From Molanna angustata (lineage: Eukaryota > Arthropoda > Insecta > Trichoptera > Molannidae), in NCBI GenBank assembly GCA_963576475.1, contig OY754964.1, positions 52,415,966 to 52,479,965 on the forward strand: DNA of 64,000 bases, written 5' to 3'. The notes under the pieces were generated by a model. That model was not told where the DNA came from. It worked only from the letters and a program-made list of their open reading frames with translations, and did no database searches. The position numbers were made by a program, and so were the translations under genes. Below are positions 52,685 through 64,000 of this stretch, piece after piece (the stretch's first letter is position 1; each line of letters begins with the position of its first letter).

Positions 52685-55600
52685 TCAGATGTCATCGAAG
52701 ATTCCTCTGGGTGGATGATAGTTGGTGTGTAATGTGAGAGATGCTGGAGTAGTCTGATAGGGCACCTCCTCCTCTGGTCCTCCTCCACCCGTCCCTGTGG
52801 GGCACTCAGTGTAAGCGGAGCTCTCTGCTGGACATGACAACAGCCCTACACGGGCTACACACACACCATGTTAGACACAATTCACACACATACACCCAAA
52901 CCTATACACAATAGTTTTTTAATAAGTCATATTGAAACTTTCTGGATTTAACAATTTATTTGTATTAAAATGATCCCCCGTACAGTTAAGACATTGCATG
53001 CTGTGATTTACATTATGTTGTTTTCAAACATTACAAGCGCAGTAACTGAGTTCCAAAAGACCATTGAAAAGACACCTCAAGAAGATTTAGCAAAATAATT
53101 TAAAAATTGTTTTGAAGAATCCAAAAGTAAATCAGTTGCCTAGTTGAAAAACATTACAAATATAATTGTTTTAATTTGTTAGAATCCAGGAACATTCAGT
53201 ATGCCATTTTACGTATAAGTATGCAATGTTAAATTAAATTCTTCCCCTTGTCTCCAAAAATGTAAAAATTTAGTTGCCATAACCACCAACATGGAAAAAT
53301 GACATCAGAGAAATGATAATATTATTATATGTACATAATATCATGAAGTAAGCAATAATATAATAAAATTCAAAATACATGCAAGCATTTATGTTTCTTT
53401 TAACCTATTGCAACACAAAGCCGGCGAACCACCAGTAAATGTCATTGAAGAACTTGGCCAGAGATTCACCAGTTTGTCTTTTTATTACAATAGTGACCCT
53501 CCACATGACTGAATGCTTTAAACCTTGTGCAAAACTACCAGAAGATAAGCCATAGTGATCTAACAAATGAAAAAAAACATCCTAGCTATATCACCTATAT
53601 CATTCCTTCTATGTCAACTATACCATTCATTCTATATCAGCTACATATATCATTATTTATATAGCAAAGTTAAAACAACTGTTTTAGCCTTTTTCCTTAT
53701 TTTGGCATATAATATATGTACATATCTTTTTATTGCATTATCTTCTAAGCAAATCATTTTTTGGCTTTTATTTTGATGTATTTTCTGCAATGACAATGTC
53801 TCACTAGAATAGTCAGTCAGTTCATTATGTATGGTAAGTTTTGCTTCTTATGATATATTACGATCATTCATCATTATCCTAAGTGCTCCATTTAATATTT
53901 TTTCTTACCAATACTTTTTCTTCAATATTTTTTCTGGCCATACATCTCTTTAAATTAAAACACACTACACAGATACTTAATTGTTTACTTTCTCTAAAAA
54001 TATATATATTTATAAAAAGTGTTGATGGTGAAAGTAAAGTTGTTATAATTAATGTATAAAGTACCCTGATCCAATAATTTCACATTTTATATAAGCATAT
54101 AATATATGATGAATGTTTTATTGTTCATTGATCCAATGCATGAGTTTATATGATAACAAGTAACATAATATTCAAGTACACTGGGACGTACAATACATAT
54201 ATTGTTTTATCATAGTATAGGAAACAGAGAAAACAAGGTGGCACCTTACAGACTGGATGGACACTTTCTGCACAAACACAATGACCCCAGATTATTACAT
54301 TTGTGCAATAAGTACCTACCTATATAACATTATGTAATATGAGGAATCAATGAAAAATTATACTTGGTGAATTTTGTACATTTTAGATTCTTTCAATTCT
54401 ATGTTACTTTATATCCTTAAGACGTATCGGAATCCATATGTTTCAGTACATAGATGTTTCATATACTCTAGCATTGGAAAAATGCAAAAACTATAATATA
54501 CAGAGAGCCACATAACAATAAAATATAGCGGGCACAAATGTATCAAACTGGCACCAATCAAAATGAATGATACATCGTTAGAAAGGTCTTTTTGTGTAGA
54601 ATAATAGGAATATGGTGGCGATAGTTCTTATTTACTGTCCTGCCTTGTTAGTTATTTATTTTTATGAGTTTTTTGTAAAATCCAATATCTTCTAAATAGT
54701 ATATTTCAAAATGGACAATTTATATGGGTTTGTTGTAGTAATATTTTTATGTTCACTTGATATGATAATGTATGACCCATCTTGAATGGAGTTTAATGGG
54801 AAAAAACAGGGAGAGACATGAGAAAATATATATAAACTTAATAAAATTTCTTTGCACCTTGATCAAGTGGCAAGTTTATTGCCATATGGCAATTTCTTTC
54901 AACTAACCAGTGTTTACAGCCCAGAGAAGCAATATTTGAGTGAGAAATGAATATAAATTTCTCCTCTGCTGGGTCGGCATATATTACAGGGTGTTCTAAA
55001 AGTCAACGATAAGTTGAGTACTGGTTGTAGACTAGTTTACAAAACGAGTGGGTTGTAGTCAACACTAAACTCTCTACACCATAATAAGTGTTCATTTTTT
55101 CTTGTTGAAAGGTTTATAATCTCTAAATGCATTTTTTAGAAGTACATTTCTATTACATCCTTAAACAAATATAAGATTACCAGAGGACAAAAGTTTTCAC
55201 AATACACCATACACACAAAAACATGCCACTAAACTCATAGTATGCACTTTCTACGTGATGGAAAAAAATTGCATTACTAGCAAGATACCAACCTATGTTT
55301 AATAGATGGATACAGCAATTGGCGTTGTAAATCATATTTTGTTTTTTCATTGTAAATTATGTTATACCTTTTGTATCCAAAAAAATAAATAAATAAAAAA
55401 AAGACAGGCATGTATGAGACAGTGTATCAATTTTGATGAGGCTATGTATATGTCAAGATAGAAGAATGCGGTGTTGGGTTCTCACTGCCTACCCCTTGAG
55501 GAAGATAGAAGTGAAATATGAAGTTGATCACTCAATTTTCTCATACAGAAGCTATTTTACTTCTTTCTTTCTTTATTTTATATAATATATAAAAGGTTAT

Positions 55601-58600
55601 ACCATTTTAAAATCTTAACTAACTGGGCTATCTTTAAAAGGAAGTTGCCATGGTCAGTGTAGTACATTATTTAACAGGGTGTAGTGTTAAAGTTTGTAAA
55701 TTTGTAGACTTTTTACTCAATTTGTTTTTTTTTAACTAAGCATAAGGTTTTAGTTGCACCTGTGACTAATAGCATGGTTATTCAGAATTACATAACAAAA
55801 GTTAAAACTGAGAAATTTGAAAATTTGTAGCCACAGGACCTAAAAATGTGGTCCAGGGTGACGATTTTCATGATTTAAAAAAAAATATTCTGTTCAAAAA
55901 TTAAGAGACTTAATTTTTTCTCATTTTTTTTTTTATAAACTATCATAGTTAAGTTAAGTCTACAACCTGTACTCAGCTTATCGTTGCCTTTTGGGACACC
56001 CTGTATACATACAATATAAGTATACAACTAAAGTATATATAAATATGTATGTACATATAGGTACATACCTGCATCATTACCACCAGACCTGTAACCTTCA
56101 AACTTTCCTTGGAAATCTCTTCTACGCATCATTGACTCCTCCAGACGCTGTCGTTTTCTTTTTTCTGATTCAACAAATGTATTATATTAATATGTATTAA
56201 TAGGTAGGTGTTAATTGCAATCATATGAAAAATCAAACAAAACAATATACTAATGTATGTATGTATAATAGGTAGGTAGGTATGTATATGTCATTTACCT
56301 CTTTTAATGATCTCTTTTCCTTCTTGCACAAGATCCGTAGTTAATTCAACATCACCAACAAACTGTTGGAAGCCACACATTGAGAGAAGACGACTACCCA
56401 CTGAGAAGTATGTTGATACACAAAATAGTAGAACCAACATTGGAAAGTAAATATTGAATCCATCTGATATTATTTTCAATACATCCATATGACCCATTAT
56501 CTAAAACATTACCATATTATGTATATCATTGATTGTTTAACTCCTTGAAAATGGAATCAACAAAATCAAAGTAATAACATTTTTTAACCATTCAAAAACC
56601 ATAATTTTTATACACCTGTCATGTAAATTTTGTATATAACCACTAGTCTCAGTCTTGTAGAGTATTATTATGTGTCTTGCACGAAGCGCGTCAATAATCA
56701 AATAAATTACAATAGAACTAATACGAAGTATTTTTATATACATACATATCTACATACAATGGACTTCTATCAAGAATTGTCGAAATTGACAAACTAAACT
56801 TAGTTAAATTAATAAGATATATTTACACTTTTAATTTTGTTTACACTGACAGCGTTTACTATGTAGAATTCCATTTTTAAAATAAATTAAACACTTGTTT
56901 TTCTTTCTACATTTATTTTTACTCTCCAGAACGACCGTTTCGCCTGGTGAAGGCCTTTTCAACTGGTTGAAAAGGCCTTCACCAGGCGAAACGGTCGTTC
57001 TGGAGAGTAAAAATAAATGTAGAAAGAAAAACAAGTGTTTAATTTATTTTAAAGATATATTTACTTTCCTACTGTTATTTTTTTATATACATATTGTACT
57101 TGCCACAGAAATTTGTTATCATTAATTGGTTGGATGGAAAATGTTACCATATGGTATCAATAGGATTTTATACAAAATATATTTAATCAATATGACATTG
57201 TGGTGCCTATATATTGGGGGTTGTGCACAGCTATCTTCTCTAGTTATACCTACCAAATAATATGGTATGTATATCTATTTACAATATAAGACAAGTACTT
57301 AACTTCTACCTACAGAGCCTTATTCAGAATTGCCAGACATCTACAAATATAAAGTTAAGTAAGTAAATGTCTAATACATACCTGAGTATAATATGTCTCC
57401 ATGATCCTTTCACTGATAATATGTGAATCCATTTGTATTAGACAAAGAAAGTTGAGACACATGGGAGGTGTTAGACGACAAACCATCATACCACTAAATA
57501 TGAGACTGTATTCATTTGTCTGATGGTGCGGTGCCAAATAATACAAATTCAACACTCGAATTTTCAAAACGGTGGAAAATGCACAAAAACACAAGTAAGC
57601 TATTATTATTGTTGAGAATGCCTGAAATATAAGACCATATAATGAATACATTAGTACAAATATCAGATTATCATAATGCAATGTATGTACAGGGAAGGAT
57701 TGAGACTAGACGGCAAGAGTCATGGGTCTATTTATCTAAATAATTATACAAACTCACCTCAATAGTAAGATAATCATATTTCACTTTAGCGACGTTGACA
57801 ATATTAGCAAATATAGATAAGACAGGAGACTTATTGAAGAATGTTACTTCAGACCAAACTACACTGACAGATAGAATGGCCGCACAAATGGACAGAACTT
57901 TGAGAAAATAACGCTTGATCATACATTCCCAATACCATTCTGAAATAATAAATAATTTCAATATTATACTAAAATAATATACAACATGTATTATTAACGG
58001 ATCATATAGACATATTTTTATTACATACTGTTCATATTTTACTCAATTATTTGAAATATACCTACTTGAATAAAAAGTTCACCAAAATATAAACAAATTA
58101 GTAATTACATATCAGAGACTAAATGTCTATTATCAGGAGTTGCTTGCTTCACTTATAAACTATAAGCCAAACAATCAATCTCTATATAAATATGTTAAGA
58201 GAAAACTTTTAGACTTTGTAAAGTTTATATGGAGGAGTGCAGAAAGCTAAAATTGGTATTTTTTTAAGAAATTTTTGCTGTGCCAGAAATATTATTTAAT
58301 TTTTTGGCTTTTTTACCTACCTACATTTACCAATGTGTATGTAAATCAAATATTTTTTATTATGTTGCATTTACGGAAACATAGGATTGTTTATCCCTGT
58401 CGGAAGTCATAATGATATTTTTTGACAAATTGGAATATTAAATAGAAGTTGTAATATTATAGAAGAACCAGGAACTCAAGGCACCTACAGTTGTAATATT
58501 ATAGAAGAACCAGGAACTCAAGGCACCTACAGTTGTAATATTATAGAAGAACCAGGAACTCAAGGCACCTACAGTTGTAATATTATAGAAGAACCAGGAA

Positions 58601-61600
58601 CTCAAGGCACCTACAGGACTTACAACCTGACATCGGCTGGTTTATGACATGAATCACTTTAATAAATATATTTCATTTTAAGAAATATCGGCCAGAAAAT
58701 ATTATTTCATTTTTTGGCTTGTTTACCTACTTGTATCAATGTGTATAGTCAAATAATATTCAATTTAAAATTGATACATATTATGTAGGTAATATGTGTT
58801 ATGAATTAAATAAAAAAAAATTGTTAAAGTTCAAACTGTCAAATACAACATTATGTAATATAGTCTGTGGTACAACTGGGTACAACACACACTTGTTTTA
58901 TACAACAAATTAAGGTAAATTCAAATACAGAATATATTAAAGGGAAATATGTATCTTCTGTGAAACAATATTATAAATGATACTTAACAATAATATAAAC
59001 TTTATTTGCAATATGTAAAGAGAAAAATTTGTACTGTTTTATGAATATTAATAAAATTTCATTTTATTGTAATTGTACATGCTCTCAGATGACGTAATAC
59101 AACAAAATTCAAAACAATTATAAGCAATGATCATATAGGTATAATATTTGACAAAAGAACCTTCAAAACTTCAAAAGAACCTGTAATGAATTATGGTTGA
59201 ATATTGACCACTGAGCGATCACTAGTAAAAATAAATTTACTATGTTGAAATATTTTTAAATATTGAATCACTTGTTCTTCTTCAACAAGTTACTTCCTAT
59301 TGTGTTAGTTGAGCAGCCTATTCCCTAACCTATTACCCCGTATTCCCTATTCTTAGTATCACTAAGCCAATCAGCGCATAGTATATATTGATCACCCATA
59401 AAACATACAGATGCCCTCACAGTTTGTGACACAGGCATATACCATTCTTTGATCTGATTCACTCTAAAAAAATGTCATATTGAGTATTTCTACTACATTT
59501 CTTACTAAAAGCGTCCTAAAGTTTTCATGATACTCACCGATAGTTGGATTATAAAGAATCCTCGACAAAGGACTGCGGACTCTGGCAAATTCAGGTTTAA
59601 ACTTTTTCTCTATAGATCTGCAATTTGTAACAACATCTTCCAGGTGAAATATTTCTTCAACAAGTAACCCCCATTGTGTCTCTGTCCTCTGCAGGACTTG
59701 AAGAGATTTTATTACCTAAATAACATTAATAACATTCATTAATTTGATTCACTTTCACCATTCAGAATATATTATGTAAGCAATTATTTATTGTTATTAC
59801 AAAAAATATCAAGTTCTATCAACAAATGAGTTTCAAAATTAAATCGATAACAGTCTTACTAATAAAAATCTACTGCACAATCGTTGACCTGTGTTTTAGT
59901 TACACACTGCGTAAAGCCCGTGTAGCAAAGATCTTACTAATAAACGCTGTATAATGATTGAGTAGAGTTGCAACATACTTACAACATAATATGTTGTATC
60001 TTCACACCCGCACAATCGCAGAGTCCCCAGTCGCCATTCTAATTTTGATGTTTATCATGGTTAATATTTTCATATGTTTTTCACATTTTAAAATAGGAAT
60101 AAGAAAATATATAACAAATAATTTCATCATACAAATGAATACCCATACACACACCTTTATAGATATTATAAAGAAGCTAATTTTTGAACAACTTTTCGCT
60201 CCTTAAATGAACAACTATCGAGAATAAAATAATTTATAAAGATTTTTAAGTAAATAAACATTTTTTTTATTTTTATTGGTTGTTAGAGAGTTATACAGTC
60301 ATTATACATACCTGTTAATTTATTGGTTGATAGAGAGTTATACAGTCATTATACATACCTGTTAATTAATTGGTTGATAGAGAGTTATACAGTCATTATA
60401 CATACCTGTTAATTTATTGGTTGATAGAGAGTTATACAGTCATTATACATACCTGTTAATTAATTGGTTGATAGAGAGTTATACAGTCATTATACATACC
60501 TGTTAATTTATTGGTTGATAGAGAGTTATACAGTCATTATACATACCTGTTAATTTATTTAAACATACATATTATTCCAAAATACAAACATGCAAATCAA
60601 AATCAAATTTTATTTACGATAGATGACAGTTGTCTTAAAAAACCACTAAACTACCTTGGACAGGCGTGCAATGTTGGTGTAAAATTTGTATGAGAGATAT
60701 AATAATTTATAAAGATTGTTCATTATATTATTCCAAGATATTCATTCATTCATACCATCACGGCATATCCCACAATGTGGGGTAACCAGCGAAAGGTGTG
60801 GAGGGTGTGCATTGCCTTATAAAAGGGAGCACAACACATCTGTGTATGCCCACACACCAGTCTCGTCTCACCTAAAAAGGCACTACATTCAGAATGGGTG
60901 GTGAACCTCATTGCTGAACTATGTCAGATGTTATTGTTGCCTGATGTATTTTCGATTACCCGGCTCTTACGGGACACTCAAAAACAATAAAGACGTAAAA
61001 AATGTAAATAATTTCCAATACATCTTGAGTAGTTTCGTACTTTCATATCGAACATCTGCTAAAACAAGTTTTAAAACTTATTACAAAAAATATTACTTAC
61101 CTCTCAAAATGTTTATCATTAACCTAATGTACAAAGTACAGCAAAACACGCTTAACTATTTTTTTTTGAATATTCATATTGATTGATCACTGTGAATAAA
61201 GTAACTAGCCTCAACAATACAGCATAGATAATCCTGGTGTAGAATGATTAGGAGAGGCGACCATACATATAGTAACATATAAAACCATATCTCTGCACAA
61301 CATTCTCACGATACACAGACATCAACTAATCACTCCAAAGACAAACACTACATATTTAGTTGCAAAAGATATAAAGATCCTTAATTTAGTTGCAAAAGAT
61401 ATAAAGAACATACATTTAATAGAAAACACAAGATATAAACATACAACACAAACATGATTATATAACAAAGACATCAACTATTGTCAGCAAATTCTCAATT
61501 CATACAAACATACACGACAAAACTACTACCATATAGGACTCAATAAGTGGACCATGGGCTACATAATCATTCTATAAACCAGCTTACAATGAATTAGTAG

Positions 61601-63849
61601 TTAATATTATGTAACTAGTCTACCACCTCGGAACAGGCCTGGCCTAGTGAGGTAGTATACGAGGTAGTATTGGTTTGTATACAAACCAAACAATATAAAC
61701 ATGCAGATCAAAATCAAATTTGATTTATGATAGATGACAGTTGTATAGATAACACCGCTAAACTAAACAGGTGTGCAAGCGATGTTTAAAATTTGTATGA
61801 GAGATACACAGTCGTTTGATCTGCTACACAGCGTTTATTAATAACGTATTTGCCTACATGGGTATTAAACGGTTGTGTAACTTTTACAACACGTTTATTA
61901 GTAAGACTGTAAGAGATTTTTCATTTGAATCTGAAACAAACAAAATAATCTAAACATTTTAAAATTTAAACTACATAAAAATTACATTACTACTTAATAT
62001 ATAGGTGAAAAATATTTACTGAACCTAAAATAGTATATTTTGACACATAAAAATCATGAAATGTAATTTTAAAATACATGGGATACCTGTTTATGAAGTT
62101 TGACAAGAGCTTTGAGAGATGGTGAAACAACAGGTGCAGTGGGAAGAGCTCTACTTTCCATACGTCCCCTTAATTCTGTTGGAACTCTCTGTAGAATACT
62201 GTCCACTGGTCTACGTAATGGATCCGAAGGTCCCAATGACTCGTGAATTGCTCGCAATGACTAAACACAACATTCTATTTAACTTTATATACCTCTCTCA
62301 ATCTCTTCATATGAAAAATAATTTAACTAAATGTTAAAACAAAAATCAACTTCCATCACGTAAGTACTACTTTGTTAAATTCAACTATTTATTTATTAAT
62401 GTTTTAAGAAAGAAAGTACTTAGAATGTTTTATTTGTAGAAGCATCCAAATTAGAAGTGAATACCAGACAATACTTAATGAGGATGTCTACAAGACAATG
62501 ATCAGAACGGTGCTGATATATGGTCGCGAAACCTGGGGCGTCACATCACGGCAAGTTCAGACAGTGCATCACATCACAGGTGGATGTGGGGCATCACAAG
62601 AAAACATAAAATTCATAATGAATATGTAAGAGGATGCCTGGGCATACGCGATGTCTCCGATAAGCTGATGGAAAGTAGGATGAGGTGGTTCAGACATATT
62701 CGAAGAAAACTGCCAGAAAACGTATGTAACACTGCACTGGACTATCGAGTTCCTGACAAAAGGGCATCCTAAAAGACGATGGAACTTGGTGGAATGTAAT
62801 GATATACAGGAATGTAATGTCCAAGAGAGGAGCGCAGCAAGAAGAGCTGATCCCACCAAGTGAGATAAAAGACAAGGAGGAGAGAAAGACAAAATATTAT
62901 GAAATTGTAAGTTTTTATTTTTACAATACAATACCTAGATAATACTAGTTACAATACTAGTTGCAACACATGACACATGAGATCCAACTGTCGATAGCGA
63001 TAGTATGCATAATTGAAGAATACGTACCAACACTATAAACCAGTAAAAATGTTGTGAAAATAATTAGTTTATACTAACCATAAATTATGTAATTTTACAA
63101 ATTGGAAGCAGTCTCAATGTTATAGTTTCTTTTCTTTTCACTCTCTGTACAAGATAGCAATTTATAGATAAATATACCTATGATATTTAAATGATTTGTT
63201 ATGATATTTACATAAAACATATAAATATTTATGTATTTACCTCTAAAATATCATCCACAGTCTCTTCAGCTTCACATTTATCAGAACTCAGTTTAGCAGA
63301 CTTGAAATAGCAATAAGTAAGACGATATCCTCGAAGGGAATTATTCCAAAGTCCTCGAGGTACCTCAACAAGAGCATATCCCAACAACAATATTAACAGA
63401 AACAGTCCCCAAGTATTACTGGCTGATGATGCAATAGCTTTTAGTTTAGGTCCGTCCAACTGAACTCCAGGTTGGAGAGCGATATAAATCAATAGAATGC
63501 CACAAATAAAAAGGTAAGACCCATAATATATTGCATTATCAATAAGAGCTGATTTAAGTTTTCCCTTTATAGTAAAGTCTCCCGCTTTGCTGTAAGATTG
63601 CATCATTGGCATTATTAACCTGAAATAGAAGGTTATGATAAAATATAAAATTGAATGCGTTAGTTGCATATTTTAAGACAATAGGTAGAATAAAAATTAC
63701 CATGTGAGACATTGTGAAGTCCAGTAAACGACTCTCCAAAGATTAGGTAAAACAGACTCAGGTACAGAACTCCAAGGTTCTAAACATTGTGTAGCACTTC
63801 CATTACCCACACTACTGTTTGATTCTTGCTTGCATTGACGATAGACCGT
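52685..63849 (-). CDS. LMBRD2: LMBR1 domain-containing protein 2 (partial, 5' end outside window)
   Basis: LMBRD2 is a nine-pass-type membrane protein of the LMBR1 family reported to act in GPCR (beta-adrenergic) signalling. Nine exons, read from high to low: 63849-63701, 63619-63241, 62260-62087, 59715-59538, 57939-57758, 57621-57382, 56500-56299, 56164-56069, 52854-52685 (1770 nt, 590 codons with stop). Family signatures: [77 protein letters not shown] and a C-terminal RGIFDDI. Hydrophobic segments are seen in exons 2, 5, 6 and 7. A basic, Arg-rich region ([18 protein letters not shown]) and a Gly/Pro-rich tail follow. The human protein has 695 residues, so about 100 N-terminal residues are missing. 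Confidence 0.93.
52855..54986. other. LMBRD2 last intron, proximal part
   Basis: AT-rich, no gene or clear repeat seen. The open frame at 53567-53776 is hydrophobic AT-rich sequence without motifs. Confidence 0.5.
54987..56003. mobile_element. 1.0-kb TA-flanked MITE (Tc1/mariner type) in the last LMBRD2 intron
   Basis: The ends CAGGGTGTTCTAAAAGTC and (complement) CAGGGTGTCCCAAAAGGC continue as imperfect inverted repeats for about 46 bp (CAACGATAAG, GAGTAC, GGTTGTAGACT). TA on both sides (54985-54986 and 56004-56005). No transposase. An A-rich segment (AAATAAATAAATAAAAAAAAG near 55381) may be a retro-insert within it. Confidence 0.85.
56751..57053. mobile_element. perfect 87-bp palindrome with Penelope-type hairpin, plus flanking repeat
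   Basis: Arms 56876-56962 and 56967-57053 are perfect inverse complements around CTGG. The right arm reads TTGAAAAGGCC, a small hairpin, then AGGCGAAACGGTCG, the same layout as the pseudo-LTR arms of the Penelope-like copies. The left neighbour 56755-56815 matches 33790-33850. Both strands code the same short peptide, purely because of the palindrome. Located in LMBRD2 between exons ending 56500 and starting 57382. Confidence 0.8.
57940..59537. other. LMBRD2 intron with a 42-bp tandem repeat
   Basis: AT-rich intron. Apart from the 42-bp repeat at 58447-58614, I see only a second copy of TTTTTTGGCTTxTTTACCTAC-like sequence near 58300 and 58715. Confidence 0.5.
58447..58614 (+). repeat. four tandem copies of a 42-bp unit
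   Basis: Starts 58447, 58489, 58531, 58573; copies are identical by eye. The unit AGTTGTAATATTATAGAAGA to GGCACCTAC is open in one plus frame, but lies antisense in an LMBRD2 intron, so coding is unlikely. Confidence 0.95.
59851..61909. mobile_element. 2.06-kb foldback element with TAA duplication in LMBRD2 intron
   Basis: The ends CAGTCTTACTAATAAA and complement are a 16-bp inverted repeat, with further CTTACTAATAAACGCTGT-type boxes inside both ends. TAA lies directly outside (59848-59850 and 61910-61912), matching the 3-bp TWA target of PIF/Harbinger-type elements. The interior has no transposase. It carries a 47-bp tandem array and two direct copies of a 110-bp block (60586-60696, 61698-61806). 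Confidence 0.7.
60265..60560. repeat. six tandem copies of a 47-bp unit
   Basis: GGTTG(T/A)TAGAGAG starts at 60278, 60325, 60372, 60419, 60466 and 60513, an exact 47-bp period. Units alternate between AATTTATT and AATTAATT at the end. On the minus strand each unit contains TTAACAG|GTATGTATA, a good donor-like word. Confidence 0.95.
62445..62900 (+). pseudogene. RTE-like LINE ORF2 C-terminal remnant in LMBRD2 intron
   Basis: [20 protein letters not shown], then a different frame with [33 protein letters not shown] and KRRWNLV. This is the RTE-clade region after the RT (YGSE.W, RMLRWMCG, RWFGHV.RR). Frameshifts and stops break it. It sits antisense to LMBRD2 between exons starting 62260 and ending 63241. 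Confidence 0.75.
62942..63055 (+). repeat. dispersed repeat, third copy
   Basis: CACATGAGATCCAACTGTCG, GCGATAGTATGCATAATTG and AACACTATAAACC match 43843-43920 and, in part, 47948-47990. Confidence 0.6.
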
Positions 63850-63906
63850 CTAAAATGTTACACAATACTAATAATACATAACAATATATTTTCAATATTA
63901 TATTAT

Positions 63907-64000
63907 TATGAATTGCAATGTGGGGACTGTGATAGTATTTACATAGGGAGAACAGGACGGACAATTGAAACTAGAGTCAAAGAACATAAACGCTGTCTAA
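63907..64000 (+). pseudogene. GIY-YIG endonuclease fragment of a Penelope-like element at the window edge
   Basis: Frame from 63907: YELQCGDCDSIYIGRTGRTI followed by ETRVKEHKRCL. This has CX2C, YIGRTGR and R-KEH, the GIY-YIG core seen in the two Penelope-like copies at 14.6 and 17.5 kb, but it is diverged from both. It starts abruptly, lies antisense in an LMBRD2 intron and continues beyond the window. Confidence 0.65.

Noticed and set aside
56831..57125. Near-identical peptides coded on both strands
   Set aside because: A direct result of the perfect palindrome, not two genes.
60265..60560. CRISPR-like regular repeats
   Set aside because: Head-to-tail 47-bp repeats without unique spacers, in an animal genome.

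Overview
The window is from an AT-rich animal genome, almost certainly an arthropod and most likely an insect. Evidence: two intron-rich protein genes with clear animal orthologues, spliceosomal introns throughout, many GTAGGTAC/TACCTAC-type words, and a load of R1-like and LOA/I-like LINEs, RTE remnants, Penelope-like elements, Tc1, pogo and Harbinger DNA transposons and tRNA-derived SINEs. I cannot fix the order; Lepidoptera or Hemiptera would fit.

Layout. 1-2450: decayed pogo-like transposon (minus strand). 2936-4132: 5'-truncated R1-like LINE with exact target-site duplications. 5188-47121 (+): the complete gene for ECM29 (proteasome adaptor and scaffold), which I resolve into 34 constitutive coding exons that splice in frame to 5610 nt (1869 codons plus stop). 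52685-63849 (-): the 3' nine coding exons of LMBRD2, a multi-pass LMBR1-family membrane protein whose 5' end lies beyond the window. The two genes are convergent, about 5.5 kb apart, and show no sign of a shared function; nearly everything else is mobile DNA in their introns or between them.

Main cargo of the ECM29 introns: a 1.27-kb foldback element (intron 1); a cluster of Penelope-like pieces bounded by perfect inverted repeats, each set in a (TA)n tract (intron 11); a three-level nest (intron 13) in which a TIR transposon coding for a DUF7869-like protein was hit by a Harbinger-type element and by a full-length, intact LOA/I-like LINE; and an apparently intact Tc1 element whose transposase carries its own intron (intron 24). 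The LMBRD2 introns hold a TA-flanked MITE, a perfect 87-bp palindrome and a 2-kb TAA-flanked foldback element.

The most unusual feature is in ECM29 between exons 30 and 31: nine tandem copies (period 99 then 103 bp) of a mini-exon unit, each with its own acceptor, a symmetric 42- or 45-nt phase-0 exon and a donor. Six are open and would each add 15 residues to an acidic linker; three carry an in-frame TAG and would act as poison exons. They look derived from the first part of exon 31 with a GC>GT change creating a donor. A second tandem array (five copies of the 3' half of exon 8 with its donor) lies earlier in the same gene. Also notable are hammerhead-ribozyme-like motifs in the Penelope-type repeats, two of them with an intact catalytic core.
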